Shown here: in pieces, positions 45,114 through 53,948 of the stretch
Layout: each line of letters opens with the position of its first letter
Position numbering within the stretch: the first letter of the stretch is position 1
Assembly (NCBI GenBank): GCA_937873315.1
Contig: CALMQX010000041.1
Coordinates: 62,001 to 126,000 of the forward strand
Length of the DNA: 64,000 bases
Source: an uncultured Nostocoides sp.
GTDB taxonomy: Bacteria; Actinomycetota; Actinomycetes; Actinomycetales; Dermatophilaceae
Direction of reading: 5' to 3'
The notes under the pieces: model-generated
The model's database searches: none
Told to the model about the DNA's origin: nothing
The model's input: only the letters and a program-made list of their open reading frames with translations
Position numbers and translations under genes: made by a program

Positions 45114-47234
45114 TCAGTCGCCCACTGGCGAGGAATCCGGGTCGAGGTCCCAGAGCACGACTCCGCCGGTCTCGATTCCCGGCCCCAACACCATTTCCAC
45201 GGCCTCTCGCAGGATCTCCTCCTCGGGGCGGGGAGGAAGCACGACGAGGTCGACGCGGGCGCCTTCGAGCTCGTGCCGATACTCGGTGAGCTCGTGGGCC
45301 GTCGGCTGTTGGACCTCCCCCCGTTCGGCCACGGTGGAGAGCCAGGTCGCGAATGGAGTCGGAGGGGGGCCATAGATGCCGCCACGATCAGGATTACCAT
45401 TGGGGCCTACGAAGTAGCCACCCACCAAGGGGAAGTCCATGCCCGCCGCTGCCTGCCACTCCAGCGCTCGGCAGTCGCCGATCCAGGGCGCTGGCACAGC
45501 CAGCACGGAGCCGGTCGTCACATAGTCACGCCACAGGCCATCGGTGAAGAGTTCCGGGACGGCAGGCCGCTCGTGCACGCTCATGGGGGTCGGCACGATC
45601 TGGGCCAGGGCCAGACCGAGCGCGCCCAGGGCCGCGAGCCGGCCGGCAGCGGCATACCCGCCCCGGGAGGCGAGCCGGACGATGGCGTCCATGGCGAGCG
45701 CGACCACGGCCGCCATGGCGGGCACGGTGATCAGGGTGAACCGCGTGGGCAGGACGTTCTCCACGACCGGTAGGTGCTCGACCAGGGCCCACAGCGAGGG
45801 GATGCCTGCGACATTGCCCTTCCAGGCAATCTCCGAACCCAAGGAGAGCCACACCGTCACAAAGATCAGGACCCCGAGCGCACGCACGATCGGTCGCCGA
45901 CGCAGCGCCACGAGCCCGGCCAGGACGATCACCCACAACCCAATCCCGAAGAAGGCGTTCTCCTCGGTCCGGTTCAGGGCCAGCTCACCCGCAGTCGTGA
46001 CATCGCTCCCCCAGGACAGCGTGGCCATACTCCACAGGGAGGCCAGGTCATTGCCTGCCGGCGGATGCCAGATCTCGGTGTAGCTCTGTGGGCCGCGGAA
46101 TTGCCACCACAGTGGGCCCGCGGTGATCAGCAGCGTGACCGCTGCCCCGATGGCCACGCCCGGGAGCATCGGTACCACGCGAAGTCGCCGCTGCACGGCC
46201 ATGACAAGGCCAGCCACCGCCATACCGATGGCCGCCAACAGCAGGACTTCCTCGCCGATGAAGATCTGCCAAGCCACCAGCAGACCCAGCACAAGCCCGC
46301 CGCGGATCGCCGCACGCCGACCGTGAGCCTCCTGGAGCGCCAGGGTTCGATCGATGATCACGGGGACGAGGAATTGGGCCACGAAGTTCGGATGGCCGTT
46401 GGCGTGGGACATCATGGCCGGCGAGAAGCCCACGATCAGGCCGCCAGCGGCTGCCGCTCCCTGCGATACCCCCAGCCGACGCGCGAAGAGCCAGTACCAG
46501 CCGCTGGCCGTGAGCGCCAGGCCCAGCCACTCGATGAGCGCAAAGGTCCACGGAGCGCCGATGAGCTCGGTGATCGGGAGCATCGGCAGGCTGAGGCCCA
46601 GCATGGAGGCCTGCCCCATCAGGTTCACGCCGGCCGGATAGTTTTGGCGGTCCGAGAAGAGCAGATTGTCGAGATTTTCGACATTGTGCGCGGTCGTGCC
46701 GTAGAGCCACTCGAAGGCCTGCTGGTCCTGGACACCAAGCCACAGGTAGTGCGTGGCTGCCTGGGAGAGCAGCGGCCAAGCGAGGTAGGTCGCGAGCGCC
46801 AGGTATGCCGCGACGACCAGGAGGTCGATGCGGCGGTAGCGTCGCCGTGGCTGGGCTGGAGCAGCGGGCGCCTCGGGAGTAGGGGACGCGTCGGCAGCAG
46901 CGGGCGTGTCGGGCAGAGGCGCCGCGTCGGGGGCGGCGGGCGCCGCGTCCAGCTGACTGGTCGGTGGCGGGGACGGTTCGAGGAGGGCAGGGGGATCCAC
47001 CAGCGGCACCTCGCCGCGCAGCGCTGCGAGCTCGTCATCATTGGCGCGAACTTGAGCGTGCAGCCGGTCCAGGACTTCATCGACCTGGTCCATCCGGTAG
47101 CCCCGATAGGACATCGCGAAGGCGCCATGCGACTCTGTGCTGATCTCCTCGCCCTGGTCGCGCCTGAGCACGAACCAGACCACGAGGCCCACGACGAGGA
47201 GCACCACGCCGATGAGCAGCAGGGGGACCATCAC
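45114..47234 (-). CDS. DivIVA-like segment fused to a polytopic glycosyltransferase-like membrane protein
   Basis: A 706-residue protein. Residues 1-26 are a membrane helix and residues 42-75 a DivIVA-type segment (YRGYRMDQVDEVLDRLHAQV). Residues 80-130 are a Pro/Ala/Asp-rich linker. The remaining 570 residues have about ten membrane helices and an extracellular C-terminal domain, resembling arabinosyl/mannosyltransferase-like (GT-C fold) proteins; after the first long loop there is an ENLDNLLFSDRQNYPAGVN segment. The DivIVA part alone looks like the short membrane proteins found near this locus in other actinobacteria. Fusion to a GT-C-like body is unusual and suggests septum- or pole-targeted glycan transfer. 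The reaction is not known. It overlaps the SRPBCC gene by 4 bp. Confidence 0.78.
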   Translation of the reverse strand: MMVPLLLIGVVLLVVGLVVWFVLRRDQGEEISTESHGAFAMSYRGYRMDQVDEVLDRLHAQVRANDDELAALRGEVPLVDPPALLEPSPPPTSQLDAAPAAPDAAPLPDTPAAADASPTPEAPAAPAQPRRRYRRIDLLVVAAYLALATYLAWPLLSQAATHYLWLGVQDQQAFEWLYGTTAHNVENLDNLLFSDRQNYPAGVNLMGQASMLGLSLPMLPITELIGAPWTFALIEWLGLALTASGWYWLFARRLGVSQGAAAAGGLIVGFSPAMMSHANGHPNFVAQFLVPVIIDRTLALQEAHGRRAAIRGGLVLGLLVAWQIFIGEEVLLLAAIGMAVAGLVMAVQRRLRVVPMLPGVAIGAAVTLLITAGPLWWQFRGPQSYTEIWHPPAGNDLASLWSMATLSWGSDVTTAGELALNRTEENAFFGIGLWVIVLAGLVALRRRPIVRALGVLIFVTVWLSLGSEIAWKGNVAGIPSLWALVEHLPVVENVLPTRFTLITVPAMAAVVALAMDAIVRLASRGGYAAAGRLAALGALGLALAQIVPTPMSVHERPAVPELFTDGLWRDYVTTGSVLAVPAPWIGDCRALEWQAAAGMDFPLVGGYFVGPNGNPDRGGIYGPPPTPFATWLSTVAERGEVQQPTAHELTEYRHELEGARVDLVVLPPRPEEEILREAVEMVLGPGIETGGVVLWDLDPDSSPVGD

Positions 47235-47650
47235 GCGAGGTCCTCGAGCAGACCGTCCAGCACCGAACCGAAGAGCCGCTGCCCGGCGGCATCAGCGAGC
47301 CGTCGGGTCAGCCGGGGCGCGCCGCGCAGCCAGAGCTCCTCGGTCCAGGTGACCCGTGAGCCCGACTCTCGGGGAGCGACGGTGATCTCGGCCCAGCCTG
47401 CGAGCAGACGTCCGGTCTTGACGATCCGCATGCGCTGCGGCGGCTCCCAGGCCGTGACCAGCATGGAGTCATCGAATCCCACCGGGCCAATGGCCGTGCG
47501 CGCGACATGCTCGGCCCCCAAGCGATCACCGAGCGGGTCTGGCACGACGGTCGTGAGGGGTACGTGCGCGGTATGCCGTGAGATATCGCTGACCGCCGCC
47601 CACACCCGTTCGGGCGTTGCCAGCACATCTCGGGTCACGGTGAACGCCAT
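47231..47650 (-). CDS. SRPBCC (polyketide cyclase/START-like) protein
   Basis: A 139-residue helix-grip protein: an N-terminal FTVTRDVLATPERVWAAVSD segment, a central TAWEPPQRMRIVKTGRLLAG and a C-terminal long helix (LTRRLADAAGQRLFGSVLDG). The family binds hydrophobic ligands. It lies between two genes with DivIVA-like segments and overlaps both ends (16 bp and 4 bp), so all three are one transcript. Confidence 0.87.
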   Translation of the reverse strand: MAFTVTRDVLATPERVWAAVSDISRHTAHVPLTTVVPDPLGDRLGAEHVARTAIGPVGFDDSMLVTAWEPPQRMRIVKTGRLLAGWAEITVAPRESGSRVTWTEELWLRGAPRLTRRLADAAGQRLFGSVLDGLLEDLA

Positions 47651-47913
47651 GCTCGCAGTTCCTCTTCCTGCTCCCGCAGGCGAGCCTCCAGGGCATCGAG
47701 GGTGTCGTCAACCTGCTCAGCGTGGTAGCCCACGGGCGCCGTCTCCAACGTCAAGGACGCCACGTCGGCGCCTGTCGGCCGCTGCGGGAGCCCATGGGCC
47801 GCGGCGCTCGAGAGCGCCGGTGGTAGTTGATCGAATCGAACCCGCCCGGAGACAATCCCTCGGATCACGACGATCACGAGGACTGCCACGAGGGTGAGGA
47901 CGATCCAGATCAC
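47635..47913 (-). CDS. Short membrane protein with DivIVA-like segment
   Basis: A 92-residue protein: an N-terminal membrane helix (IWIVLTLVAVLVIVVIRGIV), a linker, then VGYHAEQVDDTLDALEARLR followed by an acidic coiled-coil-like EEQEEEL-type tail. The V/YxxxQVDxxLD pattern is that of DivIVA/Wag31-like N-terminal segments and matches the segment fused to the membrane protein at 45114. The GTG 47913 start overlaps the LOG stop (GTGA). It probably acts in polar growth or division, by family analogy only. Confidence 0.78.
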   Translation of the reverse strand: MIWIVLTLVAVLVIVVIRGIVSGRVRFDQLPPALSSAAAHGLPQRPTGADVASLTLETAPVGYHAEQVDDTLDALEARLREQEEELRAWRSP

Positions 47914-48686
47914 GGCCGGCGATCCTGCGTGCCATTCGCGGCGACGATGGCCTGGACGGCCTCCTGGACGCTGTCGGTGAGGATGAAGAGGTCGAGGTCT
48001 TTGGGGCTGATCGTGCCGTGCTCGACGCAGGTATCCCGCAGCCACGCCAGCAGAGGGCCCCAGTAGGCCGTGCCCAGCAAGACGATCGGGAATGAGGTCA
48101 CTTTGCCGGTCTGGACCAGGGTGACCGCCTCAAAGAGCTCATCCAGCGTGCCCAACCCGCCGGGCAACACGATGAACCCCGTGGCGTACTTGATGAACAT
48201 CGTCTTGCGCGCGAAGAAGTAGCGGAAATTGACCCCGAGGTCGACGTACTCGTTGAGCCCGGCCTCGAAGGGCAGCTCGATCCCCAGGCCGACACTGGTC
48301 CCACCGGCGTGCAGAGCACCCTTGTTCGCGGCCTCCATCGCGCCTGGCCCGCCACCGGTGATCACGGCATAGCCTGCCTCGACCACAGCCCGTCCCACCT
48401 CGACGCCCAGGGCGTACACCGGGTCATCGGGCTTGGTGCGCGCGGAGCCAAAGACGCTGACGGCCGGGCCGAGTTCGGCAAGCGCGCCGAAACCCTCCAC
48501 GAACTCACTGGTGATCCGCATGACCCGCCAGGGGTCGGTGTGCACCCAGTCGCTGGATTGACGCCGGTCGAGCAGTCGCTGGTCCGCGGTCTCGGTGGGC
48601 ACCCGTGAGCGCCGCATGATCACCGGGCCCTTGTGATAGTCCCGGTCCCGGTTCCAGCCATACGAGCTGTCAGTCACGCCAGTCAC
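47910..48686 (-). CDS. LOG-family protein (putative cytokinin riboside 5'-monophosphate phosphoribohydrolase)
   Basis: A 258-residue Rossmann-like protein of the TIGR00730/LOG family. Signature motifs are GGGPGAMEAANKGA and PGGLGTLDELFEAVT. The family splits nucleoside monophosphates into base and ribose 5-phosphate. The GTG start at 48686 lacks a strong ribosome site; a later in-frame GTG at 48677 is possible. It heads an operon with the DivIVA-like, SRPBCC and GT-C-like genes. Confidence 0.9.
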   Translation of the reverse strand: MTGVTDSSYGWNRDRDYHKGPVIMRRSRVPTETADQRLLDRRQSSDWVHTDPWRVMRITSEFVEGFGALAELGPAVSVFGSARTKPDDPVYALGVEVGRAVVEAGYAVITGGGPGAMEAANKGALHAGGTSVGLGIELPFEAGLNEYVDLGVNFRYFFARKTMFIKYATGFIVLPGGLGTLDELFEAVTLVQTGKVTSFPIVLLGTAYWGPLLAWLRDTCVEHGTISPKDLDLFILTDSVQEAVQAIVAANGTQDRRP

Positions 48687-48713
48687 CCTACGATGCCTAG
48701 CGCCTGCGTGGGG

Positions 48714-49799
48714 TCAGCTCAACCAGCGCAGCAGCGCTGCTTCGCAGGCGGCATACTGCGCCACCGGACACTGCTCGTCGTCCATGTGCGCCAGATTGGG
48801 GTCACCCGGGCCGAAGTTGACGGCCGGGACGCCCATCGCCGAGAACCGCGCGACGTCGGTCCACCCCTGCTTGGCCGTGACCTCGACGCCGAGGGCCTCC
48901 ACGAATGCCTGGGCGGCCGGCAGGTGCAGCCCGGGCCGGGCGCCGCCCGCGTTATCGACCACGGCCACGTCGAAGCCCTCGAAGACCTCGCGCACGTGGG
49001 CCTCCGCGTCGGCCTCACTCAGCGATGGGGCGTAGCGGTAGTTCACCGTGACCACGCAACGGTCGGGGATGACATTGCCGGCGATCCCGCCGGAGATGAG
49101 CACCGCGTTCAGGGCTTCACGGAACTCCAGCCCGTCGACCTCGAGGGTCTGGGCTTGGTATGCCGTGAGCCGCCGGAGGATCTCGCCGGCATCGTGAATC
49201 GCGTTGTGCCCCTTCCACGGTCGCGCGGAGTGGGCAGCGATGCCCTTGGTGGTGACCTCGGCGCGCAGGGTGCCCTTGCAGCCGCCCTCGACCTGGGCGT
49301 CGGTCGGCTCCAGGAGCACAGCGAAGTCGGCATCGGCGATCAGCTCCGGCGCCTGTTGCTGCACATGCAGCAGCCCGTTGTACTCGCTGTCGATCTCCTC
49401 ACCTTCATAGAAGACGAAGGTGATATCCCGGTTGGGCTCGCGCACGAGATGAGCGATCCGCAACTGAACGGCGACTCCGCCCTTCATGTCCACCGTGCCG
49501 CGGCCCCAGAGCACCTCACCAGCGCCCTCACCGACCCGCTTGGTGGGCAGGTTCGCCGGCTCGGCCGTGAGCGGGACGGTGTCGATGTGCCCGGCCAGCA
49601 CGACGCGTTCGGCGCGGCCGAGGGAGGTCCGGGCGACCAACGTGTGCCCGATCCGCGTGACGGTGAGCTGCGGCAGGGCTCGGAGCACCTGCTCGAGCGC
49701 ATCGGCCAGGGCGCCCTCGTCTTGGCTTACCGATGGAATGTCACAGATCGCGGCGGTTAGCGCGGCAGCGTCCAGGCTGAGATCGAGGGCAGGCGGCAT
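48714..49799 (-). CDS. dapE: Succinyl-diaminopimelate desuccinylase
   Basis: A 361-residue zinc M20 peptidase-family enzyme of lysine/meso-diaminopimelate synthesis. Metal sites are in VLAGHIDTVPLT, WGRGTVDMKGGVAVQ, FYEGEEIDSEYNGL and the C-terminal FGPGDPNLAHMDDE. The dimerisation domain lies between. The start ATG 49799 lies inside a copy of the dispersed 8-mer. It works with dapD (50735) and dapC (54884) in the succinylase branch, all in this window. Confidence 0.94.
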   Translation of the reverse strand: MPPALDLSLDAAALTAAICDIPSVSQDEGALADALEQVLRALPQLTVTRIGHTLVARTSLGRAERVVLAGHIDTVPLTAEPANLPTKRVGEGAGEVLWGRGTVDMKGGVAVQLRIAHLVREPNRDITFVFYEGEEIDSEYNGLLHVQQQAPELIADADFAVLLEPTDAQVEGGCKGTLRAEVTTKGIAAHSARPWKGHNAIHDAGEILRRLTAYQAQTLEVDGLEFREALNAVLISGGIAGNVIPDRCVVTVNYRYAPSLSEADAEAHVREVFEGFDVAVVDNAGGARPGLHLPAAQAFVEALGVEVTAKQGWTDVARFSAMGVPAVNFGPGDPNLAHMDDEQCPVAQYAACEAALLRWLS

Positions 49800-49819
49800 A
49801 CGCCCGACTGTAGTTGCTG

Positions 49820-50713
49820 CTAGCCGCCGGCCAGGGTGATCACCACGGTGTTCGGCGCGATCGACGCTCCGGCCTCGCCCCAGGTATACGCCCGCTCACT
49901 CAATGCTCGGGTCCACACCTGGTCACGCACCTGCACCCGGACGGCACCGGTTTCCTTGGCTCGAGCGACCGCCCATTGACCCACCGACCATGCCCGGTCC
50001 TTATCCGGCGCGACGACGGTGACGGTGCGACCCGAGCTGGTCGCTGGCAACCCGTGATCGGCCTTGAGCAAAGTGGTCAGCAGCGACCCATCCGGGGTGC
50101 CCTTGACATCGGCCAGGGCACAGCCAAAAGCCGCCGGGGTCTGACCCGAGAGCGCCGAGGCGGTGGCCCGGGCCATGGCTTCGTGCTGGGCATAGGCGCT
50201 GCCGTCGGCGCTCCGTTGCACGGCCTGGGCAGCGACCGCAATCTCCATGTCCCGGTAGCCGTCAACCTTTTCTAGGGCGTCATAGAACTTGTTGGTGGAG
50301 TATTCGGGATTCATGATCTGCTCGACCGTGCCCCAGCCCTGGCTCGGCCGTTGTTGGAAGAGCCCTACGGAGTCGCGGTCTCCGTAGCGGATATTGCGCA
50401 CCTTGGACTCCTGCATGGCGGTGGCGATCGCGATGGATGCTGCCCGCGGCGGCAGGCCCCGTTCGACACCGATGGCCGTGATGACCGCAGCATTGCTCGC
50501 CTGATCGGTAGCCCACTCAAAGGTCTGACTGTTGACCGTGACCTGGCAACCCTCGCTCACCGTCCCCTGGGAGAGATGCTGGTATGCCGTCCACCCGCCG
50601 ATGGCGACCGTCCCAGCCAATCCGAGCAGGACCAATCGCCCGGCCAGAGTTCGGCCGCGAGTACGCGGCCGCTCCTCGGCCAGGGTGATCCCACCGCGGG
50701 GGGTCTGCGGCAT
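49820..50713 (-). CDS. Secreted lytic-transglycosylase-like protein
   Basis: A 297-residue protein with an N-terminal membrane anchor (about residues 27-45). The middle has a lysozyme-like pattern: ATAMQESKVRNIRYGDRDS with Glu as candidate catalytic acid, then VGLFQQRPSQGWGTVEQIMN. The C-terminal 80 residues form a separate domain of unknown type. Actinobacterial homologues are often listed only as hypothetical. The ATG start (50713) is contained in a copy of the dispersed 8-mer. It sits between dapE and dapD, both cell-wall precursor genes. Confidence 0.8.
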   Translation of the reverse strand: MPQTPRGGITLAEERPRTRGRTLAGRLVLLGLAGTVAIGGWTAYQHLSQGTVSEGCQVTVNSQTFEWATDQASNAAVITAIGVERGLPPRAASIAIATAMQESKVRNIRYGDRDSVGLFQQRPSQGWGTVEQIMNPEYSTNKFYDALEKVDGYRDMEIAVAAQAVQRSADGSAYAQHEAMARATASALSGQTPAAFGCALADVKGTPDGSLLTTLLKADHGLPATSSGRTVTVVAPDKDRAWSVGQWAVARAKETGAVRVQVRDQVWTRALSERAYTWGEAGASIAPNTVVITLAGG

Positions 50714-50734
50714 ACGCGCTGGGCTCCTGTCGGG

Positions 50735-51697
50735 TCAGTCGTTGGCGTGCAAGGCGGAGTTGAGGACGATGCCGTGACCGTCGCGCGGACGCGCCTCCAC
50801 GGTGCCGGTGACCGAATTGCGGATGAAGAGCAGGTTGCTCTGACCGGACAACTCGCGGGCCTTGGCGACCGTTCCGTCGGGCAAGGTCACCTTGGTGCCA
50901 GCCGTGAGGTACAGCCCCGCCTCGACGACACAGTCGTCACCCAGCGCGATGCCCAAACCCGACTCGGCGCCCAACAGGCAGCGCTCGCCGATCCGCACGC
51001 GCTCGGTGCCACCTCCGGAGAGGGTGCCCATCGTGGACGCACCGCCGCCGATATCGGAGCCGTCGCCGACGATGACGCCTTGGCTGATCCGGCCCTCGAC
51101 CATCGACGCGCCGAGGGTTCCCGCGTTGAAGTTCACGAACCCCTCATGCATCACCGTGGTCCCGCTGGCCAAGTGGGCGCCGAGGCGCACGCGGTCGGCG
51201 TCGGCGATCCGCACTCCGGCGGGCAGGACGTAGTCGACCATCCGGGGGAACTTGTCCACGCCCATCACGGTCACCGGGCCACGCTGCTGCAGCCTGGCGC
51301 GGGTGAGCTCAAAGCCCTCGACCGCGCACGGCCCATGGTTGGTCCACACGACATTGGGTAGCGCGCCAAAGATGCCGTCGAGGTTGATCGTGTTGGGCAG
51401 CGCGAGGCGGTGAGAGAGCAGGTGGAGGCGCAGATAGGCATCCGGGGTGCTCGCCGGGGCGGCGTCCAGGTCGATCGAGACCCGTTGGACCACTCGGCGC
51501 ACGCCACGGGCGTCATCGGCGCCCTCGATCGCGTGCAGCGACTCCGTCAGCGAGTCGTCCCCAGCGTCCTCACCCAGGGCGGGCGCGGGGAACCACGCGT
51601 CCAGCACGGTGTCATCGGCGGTCAGCGTAAGCAGACCGACGCCCCAGGCGCGACGAATCGAGGCTGCGGCGGGATCAGGCGAGGTCATGGGCGGCAT
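50735..51697 (-). CDS. dapD: Tetrahydrodipicolinate N-succinyltransferase (actinobacterial type)
   Basis: A 320-residue enzyme with a left-handed beta-helix built from hexapeptide repeats, seen as runs such as [20 protein letters not shown] and [20 protein letters not shown]. An N-terminal domain of about 120 residues is typical of the actinobacterial form. It makes N-succinyl-2-amino-6-ketopimelate for diaminopimelate and lysine. Start at ATG 51697, with [10 protein letters not shown] from the second ATG (51688) also possible. Confidence 0.92.
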   Translation of the reverse strand: MPPMTSPDPAAASIRRAWGVGLLTLTADDTVLDAWFPAPALGEDAGDDSLTESLHAIEGADDARGVRRVVQRVSIDLDAAPASTPDAYLRLHLLSHRLALPNTINLDGIFGALPNVVWTNHGPCAVEGFELTRARLQQRGPVTVMGVDKFPRMVDYVLPAGVRIADADRVRLGAHLASGTTVMHEGFVNFNAGTLGASMVEGRISQGVIVGDGSDIGGGASTMGTLSGGGTERVRIGERCLLGAESGLGIALGDDCVVEAGLYLTAGTKVTLPDGTVAKARELSGQSNLLFIRNSVTGTVEARPRDGHGIVLNSALHAND

Positions 51698-51717
51698 ATG
51701 CCAACCCTAGGCGACGC

Positions 51718-53010
51718 TCAGCGCTGGGCGAGCGGCACGTAGTCGCGCTCGGTCGCACCGATGTAGACCTGCCGCGGGCGGCCGATCTTGGTGGTCGGGT
51801 CCTCGATCATCTCGCGCCACTGGGCAATCCAGCCCGGAAGGCGTCCCAGGGCAAAGAGCACCGTGAACATACGCGTCGGGAAGCCCATCGCCTTGTAGAT
51901 CAAGCCGGTGTAGAAGTCGACATTGGGGTAGAGCTTGCGCTCGACGAAGTAGTCGTCCGCGAGGGCGATCTCCTCCAGTCGCATCGCGATGTCGAGGAGT
52001 TCGTCATTGCCACCCATCTTTTCCAAGATGGTGTGCGCGGTCTTCTTGATGATCGCGGCGCGCGGGTCGTAGTTCTTGTAGACCCGGTGGCCGAAGCCCA
52101 TGAGCCGGACGCCGTCCTCCTTGGCCTTGACCTTGCGCATGAACTCGTCGGTGGAGTACTCGGCCTTCTGAATGCGCTCGAGCATCTCCAGCACGGCCTG
52201 GTTGGCACCACCGTGCAGCGGCCCAAAGAGCGCATTGATGCCGGCAGATACCGAGGCGAAGAGATTGGCGTGGCTGGAGCCGACCAGGCGAACCGTCGAG
52301 GTCGAGCAGTTCTGCTCGTGGTCCGCGTGCAGCAGAAGCAGCAGATCGAGCGCCTTGACCATCTCTGGGTCGATCTCGTACTCGGTGGCCGGCACCCCGA
52401 AGGTCATCCGCAGGAAGTTCTCGGTGAGCGAAAGGTGGTTGTCCGGGTAGAGGAAGGGCTGGCCAATGGACTTCTTGTAGGCATATGCCGCGATCGTCGG
52501 CAGTTTGGCCAGCAGCCGGATCGTGGAGATCTCGACCTGCTTGGCGTCAAAGGGATCCAGGCTGTCCTGGTAGAAGGTCGACAGCGCCGAGACCGCCGAG
52601 GAGAGCACCGGCATCGGGTGCGCGTCCCGCGGGAAGCCAGCGAAGAAGTTCTTGAGGTCCTCATGCAGCATCGTGTGCTGCTGGACGTTGCTGGTGAATG
52701 CCGCCAACTCGGCCGGCGTCGGTAGCGCGCCATAGATCAGGAGGTAGGACACCTCGATGAAGTTGGACTTCTCTGCGAGCTGCTCGATCGGGTAGCCGCG
52801 GTAGCGCAGGATGCCCGCGTCGCCATCGATATACGTGATGGAGCTCGTGCAACTGGCGGTATTGGTGAATCCCCCGTCGAGCGTGACATTGCCGGTCTCT
52901 TTGAGCAGGGCGGAGATGTCGTACCCGTGGTTGCCCTCGGTCGCCGCGATGACCTTGAGGTCAAGGGACTTCTCCCCCGCCGTGAGCGTCGCACCGGAGT
53001 CGTTGGTCAT
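51718..53010 (-). CDS. gltA: Citrate synthase
   Basis: A 430-residue hexameric-type citrate synthase. HADHEQNCSTSTVRLVGSSH and LFGPLHGGANQAVLEML carry the catalytic histidines, and the family signature GFGHRVYKNYDPR supplies the remaining active-site residues, with an Asp-containing C-terminal part. The start ATG 53010 (MTNDSGATLTAGEKSLDL) is preferred over the open extension to 53076. The N-terminal acidic strand domain is present, as in Gram-negative-like and actinobacterial GltA. Its position between dapD and a TetR gene is not obviously functional. Confidence 0.96.
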   Translation of the reverse strand: MTNDSGATLTAGEKSLDLKVIAATEGNHGYDISALLKETGNVTLDGGFTNTASCTSSITYIDGDAGILRYRGYPIEQLAEKSNFIEVSYLLIYGALPTPAELAAFTSNVQQHTMLHEDLKNFFAGFPRDAHPMPVLSSAVSALSTFYQDSLDPFDAKQVEISTIRLLAKLPTIAAYAYKKSIGQPFLYPDNHLSLTENFLRMTFGVPATEYEIDPEMVKALDLLLLLHADHEQNCSTSTVRLVGSSHANLFASVSAGINALFGPLHGGANQAVLEMLERIQKAEYSTDEFMRKVKAKEDGVRLMGFGHRVYKNYDPRAAIIKKTAHTILEKMGGNDELLDIAMRLEEIALADDYFVERKLYPNVDFYTGLIYKAMGFPTRMFTVLFALGRLPGWIAQWREMIEDPTTKIGRPRQVYIGATERDYVPLAQR

Positions 53011-53145
53011 GACGGCATCGTCCTTCGCGTTCGGCCTGCAGATCTGACCCGACCTTAGTCCGTGCCGAGCCGCCACCCCAACCCGGCAGCCCCGGGCTGG
53101 CCCCCGAGCGGTTCAACACCCGGGCCGAACGGTCCTCGGGCCAAC

Positions 53146-53838
53146 TCAGGAGCCCAGGACCAGGCCATCTGCGAGCGTCACGATGGCCGAGAAGTGGGCC
53201 TCGGGATCGCTGACAAAGCCCGGCCCGTATTGCCCGAAGATCTCCGCAGTGATGGCACCGAGAACGAGATTCCAGGCAGCCAGACCGCGCGAGAGCAGGG
53301 CAGGCGGAATGTCGTATGCCGCCACGGCCGGGTCCGCGAGCAAGGTCTCGAGGGCGCGCCCAGCGGCCGTGTGCTCGGACGCGGGGAACTCCGGCCCGTC
53401 AGGACGCGCCGCAAGGTCAGCCAAGTCTTCAAGGAGCCGCATGACGACGCGGGTGCCCGGTTCGATGGTGCGTTCCCCCGGGGCTTTGTACCCAGGCACG
53501 GGGGATCCATAGATCAGCGCGTACAGGTGTGGATGCGCCAGAGCCCATCCGCGGACCGTAACGGCAATGACGGTGAAGCGTTCCATCGGGTCGTGGGATT
53601 CGGCCAACGCGGCGTCGACGGCGTCACCGAGCGCAGTGAAGGCGTCGATGATCAGGCGGGTGAGCAATTCATCGCGGCTGTCGACATAGCGATAGACCGC
53701 TGAGGATGCGACGCCGAGATCGCGCGCTACGGCCCGCAGCGAGAGCGCCGCCGCGCCATCGCGAGCCAGGTGCACGCGGCCCATCTCCAGTATCGACGCC
53801 TCCATCGCTGCCCGGTGCCGTGCTCTGCTTCCGATCAT
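53146..53838 (-). CDS. TetR-family regulator with WHG-type C-terminal domain
   Basis: A 230-residue repressor. The helix-turn-helix is in residues about 17-60 (GAAALSLRAVARDLGVASSA then VYRYVDSRDELLTRLI). The C-terminal ligand domain contains the WHG-type elements typical of TetR proteins that sense small organic compounds. Start at ATG 53838. It diverges from a NAD-dependent epimerase-like gene, and two AGAGCANTGCTCT sites lie between them, so it very likely represses both genes. Confidence 0.9.
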   Translation of the reverse strand: MIGSRARHRAAMEASILEMGRVHLARDGAAALSLRAVARDLGVASSAVYRYVDSRDELLTRLIIDAFTALGDAVDAALAESHDPMERFTVIAVTVRGWALAHPHLYALIYGSPVPGYKAPGERTIEPGTRVVMRLLEDLADLAARPDGPEFPASEHTAAGRALETLLADPAVAAYDIPPALLSRGLAAWNLVLGAITAEIFGQYGPGFVSDPEAHFSAIVTLADGLVLGS

Positions 53839-53860
53839 GCCCTCAGTGTGGCAGAAAACG

Positions 53861-53873
53861 AGAGCACTGCTCT
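53861..53873. promoter_or_regulatory. TetR operator O1
   Basis: AGAGCACTGCTCT is a perfect 13-bp palindrome, 23 bp from the TetR start, with centre 49 bp from the second operator. It probably overlaps the tetR-side promoter. Confidence 0.7.
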
Positions 53874-53901
53874 TGCATTTCCTTCGCCACGGGTGTTTCA
53901 A

Positions 53902-53930
53902 TAGAAATGAGAGCAGTGCTCTCGTTTCTA
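53902..53930. promoter_or_regulatory. TetR operator O2 with 29-bp palindromic context
   Basis: AGAGCAGTGCTCT (53910-53922) sits in a longer palindrome from TAGAAA to TTTCTA (53902-53930) with a single mismatched pair. It ends 18 bp before the epimerase-like start and just before its ribosome site AAGGAG. Confidence 0.72.
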
Positions 53931-53948
53931 CGACAAGGAGATTCCACC

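Noticed and set aside
45774-47897. 707-residue open frame antisense to the DivIVA-like fusion operon
   Set aside because: No family features; the opposite strand gives multi-span membrane protein composition and coupled genes.
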